A stretch of DNA of 35,711 nucleotides from Nitratireductor aquibiodomus NL21 = JCM 21793 (GTDB lineage Bacteria; Pseudomonadota; Alphaproteobacteria; Rhizobiales; Rhizobiaceae), in the NCBI RefSeq assembly GCF_000615975.1, contig NZ_BAMP01000041.1, forward strand, positions 1 to 35,711, read 5' to 3'. Position numbers and translations under genes: made by a program. The notes beneath the pieces are model-generated. The model saw only the letters and a list, made by a program, of their open reading frames with translations. It was not told the origin of the DNA and made no database searches. Below, one piece after another: positions 8,623 to 17,680 of the stretch. The first letter of the stretch is position 1. Each line of letters begins with the position of its first letter.

Positions 8623-10730
8623 ATGACTTCCAGACCGTTCGCCACGGACGCAAAAGCCCCCTCGCCCCGCGCGCATCCCGTAAAAGACACGCGTCACGGC
8701 ATCGAGCGCACGGATGAATACGCGTGGATGCGCGCCGAGAACTGGCAGGAGGTCCTGCGCGACCCGAGCCTTCTCGCCGACGACATCCGCGCCCATCTCG
8801 AAGCCGAGAATGCCTATCAGGCAGCGCTCATGGCCGATACGGAAGCCTTGCAGAAAACACTCGTTGCCGAGATGCGCGGCCGCATCAAGGAAGACGAAAC
8901 CTCGGTACCGGCCAGAGACGGCCCCTATGCCTATGCCGCAGGCTTCCACACCGGCGGCGAATATCCCCGCTTCTTCCGCCTGCCGAGCGCGGGCGGCACT
9001 GAGGAGACCCTGCTCGACGGCGACCGGGAAGCCGAAGGCAAAAGCTATTTCCGCGTCGGCGGCGTCGATCATTCACCCGATCACAGGCGTCTCCTGTGGG
9101 GCCATGACGACAAGGGCTCTGAACTCTACACGATCAGCGTGCGCGACCTCGCCACCGGCGAAGACCTAGCCGACACGGTCGCCGAGACCGGCGGCGGCGG
9201 TGTGTGGGATGCGGCAAGCGACGGCTTTTTCTACACCCGCCTTGATGAAAACCACCGCCCCTCGAAAGTGTTCTTCCATCGCGTCGGCGCAAACCCCGAC
9301 GAGGATCGCCTGGTCTATGAGGAGACCGATCCGGGCTTCTTCGTCGGCGTCTCCGGCAGCCGCACACAGGAATGGGTCTACATTTCCGCCCATGACCACG
9401 AAACGTCGGAGTGCCACATCCTGCCGGCGAATGATCCCGAAGCCGCGCCGCGCCTGATCGCCCCACGCGAGACCGGCCTTCAGTATGATCTTGAAGAAGG
9501 CGGCGACATCTTCTTCATCCTCACCAATGCGGACGGCGCCAGGGATTTCAAGATCGTCACCGCGCCGGCCAGCGATCCCTCGCGCGAAAACTGGCAGGAT
9601 ATTGTGCCCCACGAGCCCGGCCGCCTGATCCTCGCCATCATGCCTTCGCCGATTACCTCGTCCGTCTCGAGCGCAAGGACAGTCTGCCGCGCATCGTCAT
9701 CCGCGACCGCCACGATGGTTCGGAGCATACCATCGCCTTCGACGAAGAGGCCTATTCGCTGGGCCTTCAGGGGTCCTACGAATACGAAACCGATACGCTC
9801 CGCTTCTCCTATTCCTCGATGACCACGCCGGAGCAGGTCTTCGACTACGACATGCGCACCCGCACCCGCACGCTCCTGAAAACGCAGGAGGTGCCGTCCG
9901 GTCACAATCCGGATGACTATGTCACGCGCCGTCTGATGGCCCCGGCTCCCGATGGCGAACTGGTGCCGGTGTCCCTCGTCTATCGCAAGGGCATCGTGCT
10001 CGACGGCTCCGCCCCCTGCCTGCTCTACGGCTACGGCGCCTACGGCATGGCGATGCCCGCCTCCTTCAGCACCAACTGCCTGTCGCTGGTCGATCGCGGC
10101 TTCGTCTACGCCATCGCCCATATCCGCGGCGGCAAGGAAAAGGGGTACGTCTGGTACGAGGACGGGAAACGCGAGAAGAAGGTCAACACGTTTACCGATT
10201 TCATCGCCGCCGCCCGTCATCTGGTGGCCGAGGGCTATACCAGCCACGACCGCATCGTCGCCGAGGGCGGCTCGGCCGGCGGCATGCTCATGGGTGCGGT
10301 TGCGAATATGGCGCCGGAAGCGTTCGGCGGCATTGTCGCCGCCGTGCCCTTCGTCGATGTGCTCAACACCATGCTCGACGACACGCTGCCGCTCACCCCG
10401 CCTGAATGGCCCGAATGGGGCAATCCAATTGCCGCGCGCGAGGATTACGACACCATCGCGGCCTATTCGCCCTACGACAATGTGGGCGCGAAGGACTATC
10501 CGCCCATTCTGGCGCTTGCCGGTCTCACCGACCCGCGCGTCACCTACTGGGAACCGGCTAAATGGGTTGCAAGGCTGCGTGATCGCAAGGGCGGCGACCA
10601 CCCGGTCCTGCTGAAGACCAATCTCGATGCTGGACACGCCGGAGCCTCGGGCCGCTTTTCGCGGCTCGAGGAAAAGGCGCTCACCTATGCCTTCGTGCTA
10701 AAAGTTACCGGGACGATGGATAGCCATTAG
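8623..10730 (+). CDS. ptrB: Oligopeptidase B (S9A prolyl oligopeptidase family), one frameshift
   Basis: Serine peptidase that cuts short peptides after basic residues, about 702 aa once restored, normal for the family. The N-terminal beta-propeller starts with HPVKDTRHGIERTDEYAWMR, the classic oligopeptidase opening. The C-terminal hydrolase domain has RGGKEKG, the nucleophile motif EGGSAGGMLMGA near residue 550, and the catalytic His in DAGHAGASGRF near 670. There is no signal peptide, so it is cytoplasmic. The ATG at 8623 has an AAGGT ribosome-binding site. Near 9636, LIL should run on to HHAFADYLVRLERKDSLPRI, but one base is missing in CTCGCCATC and the frame is lost. The frame resumes correctly, VFDYDMRTRTRTLLKTQEVP following. 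Its last 26 bases overlap the convergent cytochrome gene. Confidence 0.92.
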
Positions 10731-11637
10731 GCCTCGCAGGCACCGCCTTCAGATAGGCGGCAATCGCCTCGCGGTCTTCCCTGGAAAGCCGGGCCATGTT
10801 CTTCTGGACGGAGACCATGGCCCCGCCGACCGAATCGAACTCCGGCGTAAACCCGCTCTCCAGATAATAGGCGATGTCGCCAGCCGACCAGGAATCGATC
10901 CCGCCATCGCCAGAGGTGACGTTGGGCACGACCCCCTCGCCTTCCGCCGACACGGTTCCGGCAAGCCACTGGTCGTAAAGCTGCCCGCCGGCAAAATTCC
11001 GCGGCGTGTGGCATTCGCCGCAATGGCCTGCCCCCTCCACTAGATATTGTCCGCGCTTTTCCGCCTCCGAAGCGTCGGAACCAAGCGCGAGCACCGGCGC
11101 GTCATGCATGAAGGCGAGCTTCCAGAGCCCGATGCCCCGGCGCATTGTGAAAGGGAAGGAGAGTTTATGCTCTCCCGCATCACCTTCCACTTCCGGCAGC
11201 ATCTTCAGGAAGGCAAAGAGGTCGCTCACATCCTGCGCCGTCATCCTTGCATAGGAAGGATAGGGGAATGCAGGGTAGTAGTGCTCGCCCGCAGGAGAAA
11301 CGCCGTGCAGCATCGCATTGGCGAAATCCATATCGCTCCACCTGCCAATGCCGTCCTCAGGATGCGGCGAGATGTTGGGTGCGACAAAGGTCCCGAAATC
11401 GGACTTCAGTTCCACCCCGCCCGCAAGCTCCAGCCGCGCATCGCCGTCAGCCCCGGGGCGGGCATGGCACGAGGCACAGCCGCCGGCCCAGAAAACCTGT
11501 TCGCCACGCGCCACGTCCGGCGCTTCAAGCGCGCCAAGTGCCCCGGCCTCCAGTGAGGTCGGAGCGCTCAGCATCCATAACGCCACTCCACCGCCCGCGA
11601 TGGCCACGAGAGCGGTGGTCAGCAATGTCTTCTTCAT
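10705..11637 (-). CDS. Periplasmic diheme c-type cytochrome
   Basis: A 310-aa exported protein. MKKTLLTTALVAIAGGGVAL is a signal peptide or membrane anchor. Two heme c motifs are visible, CASCH at residues 54-58 and CGECH at 206-210, each heading a cytochrome c domain. The sequence APNISPHPEDGIGRWSDMDF and a later analogous PNVTSGDGGIDSWSAGDI are typical of the cytochrome subunits that accept electrons from periplasmic dehydrogenases such as alcohol, gluconate and sulfite types. No dehydrogenase is encoded next to it, so the donor is unknown. It lies 21 nt after the c556-type cytochrome gene and is probably cotranscribed with it. The gene is intact, and its 3' end overlaps ptrB convergently. 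Confidence 0.88.
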   Translation of the reverse strand: MKKTLLTTALVAIAGGGVALWMLSAPTSLEAGALGALEAPDVARGEQVFWAGGCASCHARPGADGDARLELAGGVELKSDFGTFVAPNISPHPEDGIGRWSDMDFANAMLHGVSPAGEHYYPAFPYPSYARMTAQDVSDLFAFLKMLPEVEGDAGEHKLSFPFTMRRGIGLWKLAFMHDAPVLALGSDASEAEKRGQYLVEGAGHCGECHTPRNFAGGQLYDQWLAGTVSAEGEGVVPNVTSGDGGIDSWSAGDIAYYLESGFTPEFDSVGGAMVSVQKNMARLSREDREAIAAYLKAVPARPNGYPSSR

Positions 11638-11658
11638 GACAGCTCTAAATGTCCCGGG

Positions 11659-12106
11659 TCAGTTGTTCTGCACGCGGAAATTCTCGTGGCAGCTCTTGCA
11701 GTTTCCGAAGACGGGCCCGATCGCAGCCTGGAAGGCGGCAAGGTCGGCAGGACCGTCTTTGCCGGAGGCTTCAACGGCAGCCGCCGTGTCGGTCATGTAC
11801 TTGTCGAGCGCGGCCTGAAAGCCTCTGCATCGCCCCAGATGGCAGGTGCGGCCGTTGTGTCGCCGTCGCCCGAGCCTTCGGGGAAGAAATCACCAAAGGA
11901 TTTCGCACTCGCGCTCAGCGTCAGAATGGCCGCCTTGGCGATGGCGGGGTTGTATTCCAGTTCCCCTTTCATCATCGCGCCAGCAAGCCCTGCAGAAGCG
12001 GCATTCGCTGCATGATCGCCTTGCGCACGGCAATCGGATCGTCCGCCGCAGCGACAGCAGAAACGGATAAGCAGAGTGCGGAAACGGCAAGCGCAAATTT
12101 CTTCAT
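11659..12106 (-). CDS. Cytochrome c556/c-prime family protein, two frameshifts
   Basis: Small periplasmic four-helix cytochrome, about 149 aa when restored. The signal peptide is MKKFALAVSALCLSVSAVAA at the ATG at 12106. The mature protein begins DDPIAVRKAIMQ, continues NAASAGLAGAMMKGELEYNP and AFGDFF-like sequence, and ends with the heme motif NCKSCHENFRVQNN in the last helix, as the family requires. Two breaks occur: near 12009, where one base before CGAATGCC is missing, and near 11816, where TTCCAG reads TTCAG so that AEAF should continue QAALDKYMTDTAAAV. Both are best explained as lost G or C. It is followed closely by the diheme cytochrome. Confidence 0.83.
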
Positions 12107-12204
12107 GAGAACCCTCCGGTGATTTGTTCGAACAATACCCCGACCAACGCCCCTGACCCGCATTTATTCCAGAATGCGCACTCACGGTTTCGTGAAGGCG
12201 CATA

Positions 12205-12221
12205 CGGACCGAGATGGTCCG
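12205..12221. repeat. Short inverted repeat
   Basis: CGGACC and GGTCCG arms around the loop GAGAT. It is the first of several hairpins between the c556 cytochrome gene and sodB. There is no T tract. Confidence 0.5.
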
Positions 12222-12228
12222 GCGAATC

Positions 12229-12257
12229 AAAAAGGCCCGGCGCTGGCCGAGCCCTTT
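12229..12257 (-). terminator. Probable Rho-independent terminator downstream of sodB
   Basis: On the minus strand, AAAGGGCTCGGC pairs with GCCGGGCCTTT across a CAGC loop with one bulge, followed by further T residues. It lies about 150 nt after the sodB stop, with the repeat element in between. Confidence 0.6.
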
Positions 12258-12258
12258 G

Positions 12259-12277
12259 GTACAGTTCGAGACTGTAC
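12259..12277. repeat. Short inverted repeat
   Basis: Perfect arms GTACAGT and ACTGTAC around TCGAG, next to the sodB terminator. This could be a further hairpin of the same intergenic element. Confidence 0.5.
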
Positions 12278-12293
12278 TGATTGTGAAATCGTC

Positions 12294-12396
12294 TAGATCG
12301 CCGTGCGTCCATCCGGACGCACAAAGGACGATCTAAGCCATAAATGGAGCATCGGAATAGCCCGAAAACCGGATTCCACTTTTCGGTCCGATGCTC
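12294..12396. repeat. Composite palindromic intergenic element
   Basis: Two nested inverted repeats side by side. The first has outer arms TAGATCG (12294-12300) and CGATCTA (12329-12335) around a perfect hairpin GTGCGTCC-ATCC-GGACGCAC (12303-12322). The second has arms GAGCATCGGA (12347-12356) and TCCGATGCTC (12387-12396) with inner CCGAAAA / TTTTCGG. The second resembles the GAGCATCGGA-type palindromes dispersed between genes in rhizobial genomes (recalled, not searched). No other copy lies in this window. Confidence 0.7.
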
Positions 12397-12404
12397 TATC
12401 GCAA

Positions 12405-13004
12405 TTACGAAGTCTGCTCGTATAGCTCCAGCACGTAATCCCAGTTGATCAGGCTGTCGACGAAAGCCTCGAGATATTTCGGGCGCGCATTGCGGTAGTC
12501 GATGTAATAGGAGTGCTCCCACACATCCACGCCCAGGATCGGCTTGGCATCATGAATGAGCGGATTCTCGCCATTCGGGGTCTTCATGATTTCCAGCTTG
12601 CCGTTCTTGACGGCGAGCCAGGCCCAGCCGGAGCCGAACTGCGTCGCGCCCGCATTGATGAAGTCGGCGCGGAACTTGTCGTAGCCGCCGAGATCGCTGT
12701 CGATCGCCTTGGCCAGCGCGCCCGGCAGGCTGGTGCCGCCGCCGCCCTTCTTCATCCACTTCCAGAAATGAACGTGGTTGTAGTGCTGGGCTGCATTGTT
12801 GAACAGGCCGGCATTCTTGCCGTGAGACTGCTTTACGACCTCTTCGAGGGAAAGGCCGTCCATGCCTGCTTCAGCCGCAAGCTTGTTGCCATTGTCGACA
12901 TAGGCCTTGTGGTGCTTGTCGTGGTGGTACTCCAGCGTCTCCTTCGACATGAAGGGCTGCAGGGCCTCATAATCATAAGGCAGATCCGGCAGTTCAAAAG
13001 CCAT
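12405..13004 (-). CDS. sodB: Iron superoxide dismutase
   Basis: Cytoplasmic Fe (possibly Fe/Mn) superoxide dismutase, 199 aa, no signal peptide. Metal ligands are all in place: His27 (YHHDKHH), His74 (AAQHYNH), Asp160 and His164 (DVWEHSYYIDY). The start is the ATG at 13004 (MAFELPDLPYDYEALQPFMS), with a strong GAGGGAG ribosome-binding site. An in-frame extension to 13076 is not supported. It is followed by the repeat cluster and a probable terminator at 12229-12257. The neighbouring c-type cytochromes are in the same direction but separated by these hairpins, so it is probably monocistronic. Confidence 0.96.
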   Translation of the reverse strand: MAFELPDLPYDYEALQPFMSKETLEYHHDKHHKAYVDNGNKLAAEAGMDGLSLEEVVKQSHGKNAGLFNNAAQHYNHVHFWKWMKKGGGGTSLPGALAKAIDSDLGGYDKFRADFINAGATQFGSGWAWLAVKNGKLEIMKTPNGENPLIHDAKPILGVDVWEHSYYIDYRNARPKYLEAFVDSLINWDYVLELYEQTS

Positions 13005-13106
13005 GGTGGTAAACTCCCTCGTACAGGTGGTTGAATTCTGCAGGACGCAGATGGGGGTGCGTCTCCAGTGAGACAATACCCATCGCTCCCGATTGTTCCC
13101 GGCGCG

Positions 13107-13984
13107 TCAGGCGGGCAGCCCGGAATGGGCCCACTCCCAATAGAGGTCACGCGCCTTTTTGGCCACAGGCCCGGCCTGATAATTCTGGTCTTCGACCCTG
13201 CTCACCGGCACGACCTTGGAATGATTGCCGGAGGAGAAGACCTCATCCGCATCGAGGAAATCCTTCACCGAGAGCGTTTTCTCGACCACCTCGACACCGG
13301 CCTCGCGCAGGAGCGTAATCACGCGGCTGCGCGTGATGCCTGAGAGGAAGGTGCCATTCGGCGCAGGCGTGAAGACCACGCCGTCCTTCACCATGAAGAT
13401 GTTTGAGCTGCCAGTTTCGGCGACATTGCCGAGCATGTCGAGCACCAGCGCATTGTCATAGCCGCGGCTGCGCGCTTCCATGATCGCGCGGCCATTGTTG
13501 GGATAAAGGCACCCCGCCTTCGCATTTGTCGGCGCGGTTTCGAAGGTCGGCCGACGGAAGGGCGAGACGGTCACCGAGAACCCGGTCGGCTCCAGCATCG
13601 GTGCCTCATACAGACAAAGGCAGAACCGGCTCGATTCAGGATCGGCAGGAACGCCATATAACCGCCATGCTCACCCCAGTACATTGGCCGGATGTAAACA
13701 GCCGTCCTCCCGTCGAACTTTTTCAGGCCGTCCTTCGTCAACCCGACGATCTCATCGGCCGAGACTTTCGGCGAGAGGCCGAGATTGGCTGCCGACGCAT
13801 TGACACGGCCGGCGTGAAGATCAAGGTCGGGGGCCACGTTCTCGAACCAACGGGCACCATCGAACACGGTGGAACCGAGCCACATGGCATGACTGCGCGG
13901 ACCGATGAGCGGTACGTTCCCCTCGTGCCAATCGCCGTCAACATAGGTCCAGGTCGTCGATTGGACTTCGCTCACCACGGTCAT
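13107..13984 (-). CDS. ilvE: Branched-chain amino acid aminotransferase (class IV PLP), one frameshift
   Basis: PLP-dependent transaminase of fold type IV, about 292 aa when restored. It would interconvert Val, Leu and Ile with their 2-oxo acids. The ATG at 13984 gives MTVVSEVQSTTWTYVDGDWH, then GSTVFDGARWFENVAPDLDL, typical of the rhizobial IlvE subgroup. Later features are AKAGCLYPNNGRA, with the probable PLP lysine, and SNIFMVKDGVVFTP and GITRSRVITLLREAGVEV. The frame breaks near 13644: FLP should continue DPESSRFCLCLYEAPMLEPT, needing one extra C or G in CTGCCGATCC. Specificity is by family; a D-amino acid or 4-aminodeoxychorismate enzyme is less likely. It lies about 100 nt upstream of sodB in the same direction. 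Confidence 0.87.
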
Positions 13985-14179
13985 GCTGTGTCTTCCTTCC
14001 TGTGATTGCGCACGCATCTCGGCAGAGATGCGAATTCTTCAACGCTTCGTGCCGTTCATCGAAATGGCTTTATCGGGTTTCGTCAATCGTTCCTGCATCG
14101 CTATCGATGGGGCCAGATGGCGTTTCTTGACCGGCGTTGGCAGGTGCGGTCAAGTAGAGAACACACAGAAGGAGTCTTC

Positions 14180-14836
14180 ATGCGCCACGCGGCTTTCGTC
14201 TTCGATGCATATGGCACGCTGTTCGACGTACATGCGGCCGTGCGCCGCCACGCAGGCGAAATAGGCCCGGAAGGACAGCGGTTTTCGGAACTGTGGCGTG
14301 CGAAACAGCTCGAATATTCATGGGTTTTCACACTCATGGGTCAGTATCAGGATTTCTGGACGATGACGGAGCGGGCGCTTGATTACGCCTTCGCCAAAAT
14401 ACCGTCCGTCGATCCGCGCCTGCGGCAGGATCTTCTCGATGCCTATTGGCAACTCGACTGCTACGAGGAAGTGCCGGCGGTTCTCAAAGCACTGAAGGCG
14501 GGTGGTGCTCGCCTCGCGATTCTGTCGAATGGTTCCCCGGCAATGCTTGAATCGGCGATCCGTTCATCGGCCCTCGATTCCGTTCTGGACGAAGTTTTCT
14601 CGGTCGAGAGCGTCCGCCGCTTCAAGACGGATCAAAGCGTTTACGAGATGGTGACAAACACCTGGCGTCTCTATCCGGAGACCGTTTCGTTTCAGTCGTC
14701 AAATCGCTGGGATATCGCCGGCGCGCACCAGTTCGGTTTCCGCACGGTCTGGCTCAATCGGACCGGCCAGCCCGACGAGTATGAAGATTTCCCGTCCGAT
14801 CTCATCCTTCCCTCTCTTGACGGGCTGGTGTCGTAG
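14180..14836 (+). CDS. Haloacid dehalogenase type II (HAD superfamily)
   Basis: A 218-aa HAD hydrolase of the L-2-haloacid dehalogenase type, which replaces the halogen of short 2-haloacids by a hydroxyl through an Asp ester. Motif I is FVFDAYGTLFDVHAAV, with the nucleophile Asp about residue 8. Motif II is AILSNGSPAML. Motif III is RRFKTDQSVYEMV, and the terminal segment is SSNRWDIAGAHQFGFRTVWLNR, where the family usually has SSNxWD. The motif III sequence is KTDQSVY instead of the common KPDPRVY, a small departure. The start is the ATG at 14180 with AAGGAG eight bases upstream. The true substrate may be another phosphate or haloacid compound. Confidence 0.87.
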   Translation: MRHAAFVFDAYGTLFDVHAAVRRHAGEIGPEGQRFSELWRAKQLEYSWVFTLMGQYQDFWTMTERALDYAFAKIPSVDPRLRQDLLDAYWQLDCYEEVPAVLKALKAGGARLAILSNGSPAMLESAIRSSALDSVLDEVFSVESVRRFKTDQSVYEMVTNTWRLYPETVSFQSSNRWDIAGAHQFGFRTVWLNRTGQPDEYEDFPSDLILPSLDGLVS

Positions 14837-14861
14837 CGGCTTCTCTTCGTCATGCCCTCCC

Positions 14862-14884
14862 GTGTTATGATGCATCTATAACAC
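14862..14884. promoter_or_regulatory. Dyad-symmetric site downstream of the dehalogenase gene
   Basis: Arms GTGTTAT (14862-14868) and ATAACAC (14878-14884) surround GATGCATC, itself palindromic. There is no T tract, and it lies 190 nt before the transpeptidase start, so it could be an operator or a weak hairpin. Confidence 0.35.
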
Positions 14885-15074
14885 ACCTGATCGATAACTT
14901 GTGTGCGTGAGGCATTTTTCACCTTCAAGTCGAAGTCACTCGGTCTATCAAGCACACTCCGATAACTCTTCGGATCCCAGGGAGGGAAAGTGGGGTTGTC
15001 CCAGGGTGAGTGGGCGTTCACATGGAACGTTCGTTCTCACCGGTCCTGACGAAACGCGAGTCTACGAAGAAACC

Positions 15075-15821
15075 ATGTCCAATTCTCCCATTGCCGCACG
15101 ATCCCTTAACCGGCGCCGCTTCCTGTCCATGAGCGCCGCTGGCGCCGCGTCGCTTGGCCTGTCCGCATGTGTCAGCAGTTCAGGTGACACGCCCAGAATC
15201 GTCGAGCGGCCCGAGCCTGAGCCCGGCCCGGTGCAATACAGCTCCATGTATGGAGCCGTCACTGATGCAGGATACGACATTCCCGCAGTGCCGATCGAAA
15301 AGATCAACCCGCGTTACTATCGTCAGGAAGTCGCTGATCCGACAGGCGAGCGTCCCGGCACCATCGTCGTCGATACCGCCAATCATTTTCTCTATCTCGT
15401 GCGTGAACGTGGCCGCGCCATGCGCTACGGCGTTGGCCTTGGCCGCGCCGGGTTCGAATGGGCCGGCCGCGCCGAGATCAAGTACAAGCAGCAGTGGCCG
15501 CGCTGGTTCCCGCCTGCGGAGATGATCGACCGCCGTCCCGAGCTCGAGAAGTATCGCGCAGAATACGACAAGGCCAACGACCAGTGGCTTGGCGGCATGC
15601 AGCCTGGCGTTTCCAATCCGCTCGGCGCCCGCGCGCTTTACATTTTCGAAGACGGCAAGGACACGCTCTACCGCGTCCACGGCTCGCCTGAATGGTGGAC
15701 CATCGGCAAATCGGTTTCGTCGGGCTGCGTGCGCATGATCAACCAGGACGTCATCGATCTTTATAATCGCGTCCCGGACGGTTCCCCGATCCTCGTCACC
15801 TCCGGCCTGCGCAGCGTTTAA
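15075..15821 (+). CDS. L,D-transpeptidase (YkuD/ErfK family) lipoprotein
   Basis: Cell-envelope enzyme of 248 aa that forms 3-3 peptidoglycan cross-links or attaches proteins to peptidoglycan. The N-terminus has a twin-arginine-like motif (NRRRFLSMS, residues 12-20) and a lipobox GLSAC with Cys32, suggesting Tat export and lipidation. The YkuD catalytic motif is complete: HGSPEWWTIGKSVSSGCVRM, with His202 and Cys218. Residues 140-160 include WPRWFPPAEMIDRRPEL, conserved in the alphaproteobacterial subgroup. The start is the ATG at 15075; an in-frame extension to 14901 is not needed and lacks support. It is followed 29 nt later by a strong terminator. Confidence 0.93.
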   Translation: MSNSPIAARSLNRRRFLSMSAAGAASLGLSACVSSSGDTPRIVERPEPEPGPVQYSSMYGAVTDAGYDIPAVPIEKINPRYYRQEVADPTGERPGTIVVDTANHFLYLVRERGRAMRYGVGLGRAGFEWAGRAEIKYKQQWPRWFPPAEMIDRRPELEKYRAEYDKANDQWLGGMQPGVSNPLGARALYIFEDGKDTLYRVHGSPEWWTIGKSVSSGCVRMINQDVIDLYNRVPDGSPILVTSGLRSV

Positions 15822-15850
15822 GCCGGCAGTCCTTTCATGATGGAACTCTA

Positions 15851-15874
15851 AGGGGCGCTCTAGCGCCCCTTTTT
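15851..15874 (+). terminator. Rho-independent terminator of the transpeptidase gene
   Basis: Perfect 8-bp stem AGGGGCGC / GCGCCCCT with loop TCTA, followed by TTTT. The last codons and the stop codon of the convergent ATPase gene (15860-15862) lie inside this hairpin. Confidence 0.88.
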
Positions 15875-17422
15875 CAAACTACCGAGAATGCCCCGCACCA
15901 GGGCACGGCCAAGTGACGTACCCACGGAACGCACTACGGATTTGATCGCCGCTTCCGTCACCGACTGGCGGTTGGATGTGCGCCGGCGTGTGGTGGTGGT
16001 CTTGCGCCGCGTCTTCGTGCTCGTGCCGCCATCGCCGAAGTCCGGCAGCGACCAGCGCGAACGCTCCTCGACCTCACCTGCCTCCTCGGCCTTCTGTGCT
16101 TCTGCCTCGGCCTTTGCCTTGTCGGCCGCCTTCTTCTGCAGGATTTCGAAAGCCGATTCGCGGTCGACGCTCTCGTCATACTGACCGAACACCGGGCTTG
16201 CCTTCAAAAGCCTGTCGCGCTCAGCGTCCGTGATGGGCCCCAGTCTGGATGCAGGCGGGCGGATCAACGTCCGCTGAACCATGGATGGAACGCCCTTTGA
16301 TTCCAGCGTCGAGACCAGCGCCTCGCCGACCCCGAGCTTGGTGATCGCTTCGAAACAGTCGAAGTCCGGATTGGGCCTGAACGTGTCTGCTGCCGTCTTC
16401 ACCGCCTTCTGCTCGCGCGGCGTATAGGCGCGCAACGCATGCTGTATGCGGTTGCCGAGCTGGCTCAGCACGGTTTCGGGCACATCAAGCGGGTTCTGGG
16501 TGACAAAATAGACACCGACACCCTTCGAGCGAATGAGGCGGACAACCTGTTCGACACGGTCCACCAGTATCTTGGGCGCTTCATCGAAAAGCAGATGCGC
16601 TTCATCAAAGAAGAAGACCAGCCGTGGCCGGTCCGGATCGCCCACTTCCGGCAGCTCCTCGAAGAGTTCCGACAACAGCCAGAGCAGGAACGTCGCGTAA
16701 AGGCGCGGATTCATCATCAGCTTGTCGGCGGCCAGCACATTGATGGCGCCCCGCCCGTCCGGCGTGGTGCGCATGATGTCGCTAATCTTGAGCGCGGGCT
16801 CGCCAAAGAAGAAGTTCGCTCCCTGCTGTTCAAGCACAAGAAGCGTCCGCTGGATCGCGCCCACCGACTGTTTCGACACATTGCCGTAGCGCGTGCCGAT
16901 CTCGTCGGCGCGGTCGGCTACGTGAACGAGAAGCGCCTGCAGGTCCTTCATATCCAGAAGAAGGAGACCTTCCTCGTCGGCGATGCGGAAAGCGATGTTC
17001 AGAACGCCTTCCTGCGCATCCGAAAGGTTCATCAGCCGCGACAGAAGCAGCGGCCCCATCTCTGAAATGGTCGTGCGGATCGGATGCCCCTTCTCGCCGA
17101 AGAGATCCCAGAAGATGACCGGAAATTCCTGGAAGGCGTATGGATCGAGCTTGATCGTATCAGCCCGTTTGGAAAGAAAATCCTTCTCCTCGCCCATCAT
17201 GGCGATGCCCGAAAGGTCCCCCTTCACATCGGCGCAGAAGACCGGCACGCCAGCATTGGAAAACCCTTCCGCCAGGATCTGCAGCGTCACGGTCTTGCCG
17301 GTGCCGGTCGCCCCGGTGACGAGGCCGTGCCGGTTGGCGTATTTCAACAGAAGGCGCTCGGCCTGCTGGTAGCTGTCGTCGGGATGCCGGCTGGCCCCCA
17401 GAAAGATACTGTCTTCCGCCAT
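15860..17422 (-). CDS. HerA-like ATPase, DUF853 family
   Basis: A 520-aa P-loop ATPase of the HerA/FtsK clan (helicase HerA-like, DUF853). The Walker A motif is GATGTGKT at residues 37-44, and Walker B is [16 protein letters not shown] near 270. Other features are FYVTQNP-like [20 protein letters not shown] and [17 protein letters not shown]. After residue 430 the sequence becomes charged and low in complexity, with a probable coiled coil ([20 protein letters not shown]) and a stretch rich in Thr and Arg ([20 protein letters not shown]), then a short conserved C-terminus. The biological role of this housekeeping family is not established; DNA translocation is inferred from the fold. It is monocistronic. 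Confidence 0.9.
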   Translation of the reverse strand: MAEDSIFLGASRHPDDSYQQAERLLLKYANRHGLVTGATGTGKTVTLQILAEGFSNAGVPVFCADVKGDLSGIAMMGEEKDFLSKRADTIKLDPYAFQEFPVIFWDLFGEKGHPIRTTISEMGPLLLSRLMNLSDAQEGVLNIAFRIADEEGLLLLDMKDLQALLVHVADRADEIGTRYGNVSKQSVGAIQRTLLVLEQQGANFFFGEPALKISDIMRTTPDGRGAINVLAADKLMMNPRLYATFLLWLLSELFEELPEVGDPDRPRLVFFFDEAHLLFDEAPKILVDRVEQVVRLIRSKGVGVYFVTQNPLDVPETVLSQLGNRIQHALRAYTPREQKAVKTAADTFRPNPDFDCFEAITKLGVGEALVSTLESKGVPSMVQRTLIRPPASRLGPITDAERDRLLKASPVFGQYDESVDRESAFEILQKKAADKAKAEAEAQKAEEAGEVEERSRWSLPDFGDGGTSTKTRRKTTTTRRRTSNRQSVTEAAIKSVVRSVGTSLGRALVRGILGSLKKGR

Positions 17423-17680
17423 CTGAATTCCGCCTCGCTTGCCGGTCCCGCTGAAACTTGGTGCTCTTCCGTATAGTCAGCCTCGCATAAAGTCTCAACG
17501 CCGTTGTGCGTGAAGTAAAGCGCGGCTTTCCTGCAACGCTAGCCGGCTATTCGGCCTATTGTGCATTGCGGCGTCTCCTGTGGCGTCCTAAACTTGCCCC
17601 TCAATGAACGGGTGGTTGCCCTCGGGATTCATTGCCCACTTTGCGGCATGGATTTCCGGGCCAACGGCGAATCGGGAGGC

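Noticed and set aside
9480-10637. A 385-codon minus-strand open frame opposite ptrB, and a similar one at 8461-9072
   Set aside because: Antisense shadows of ptrB, Gly/His/Arg-rich and without domain features.
17423-17680. Riboswitch or propionate-responsive operator in front of mutA, such as a cobalamin riboswitch
   Set aside because: No B12-box-like segment or convincing dyad could be found in the 258 bases.
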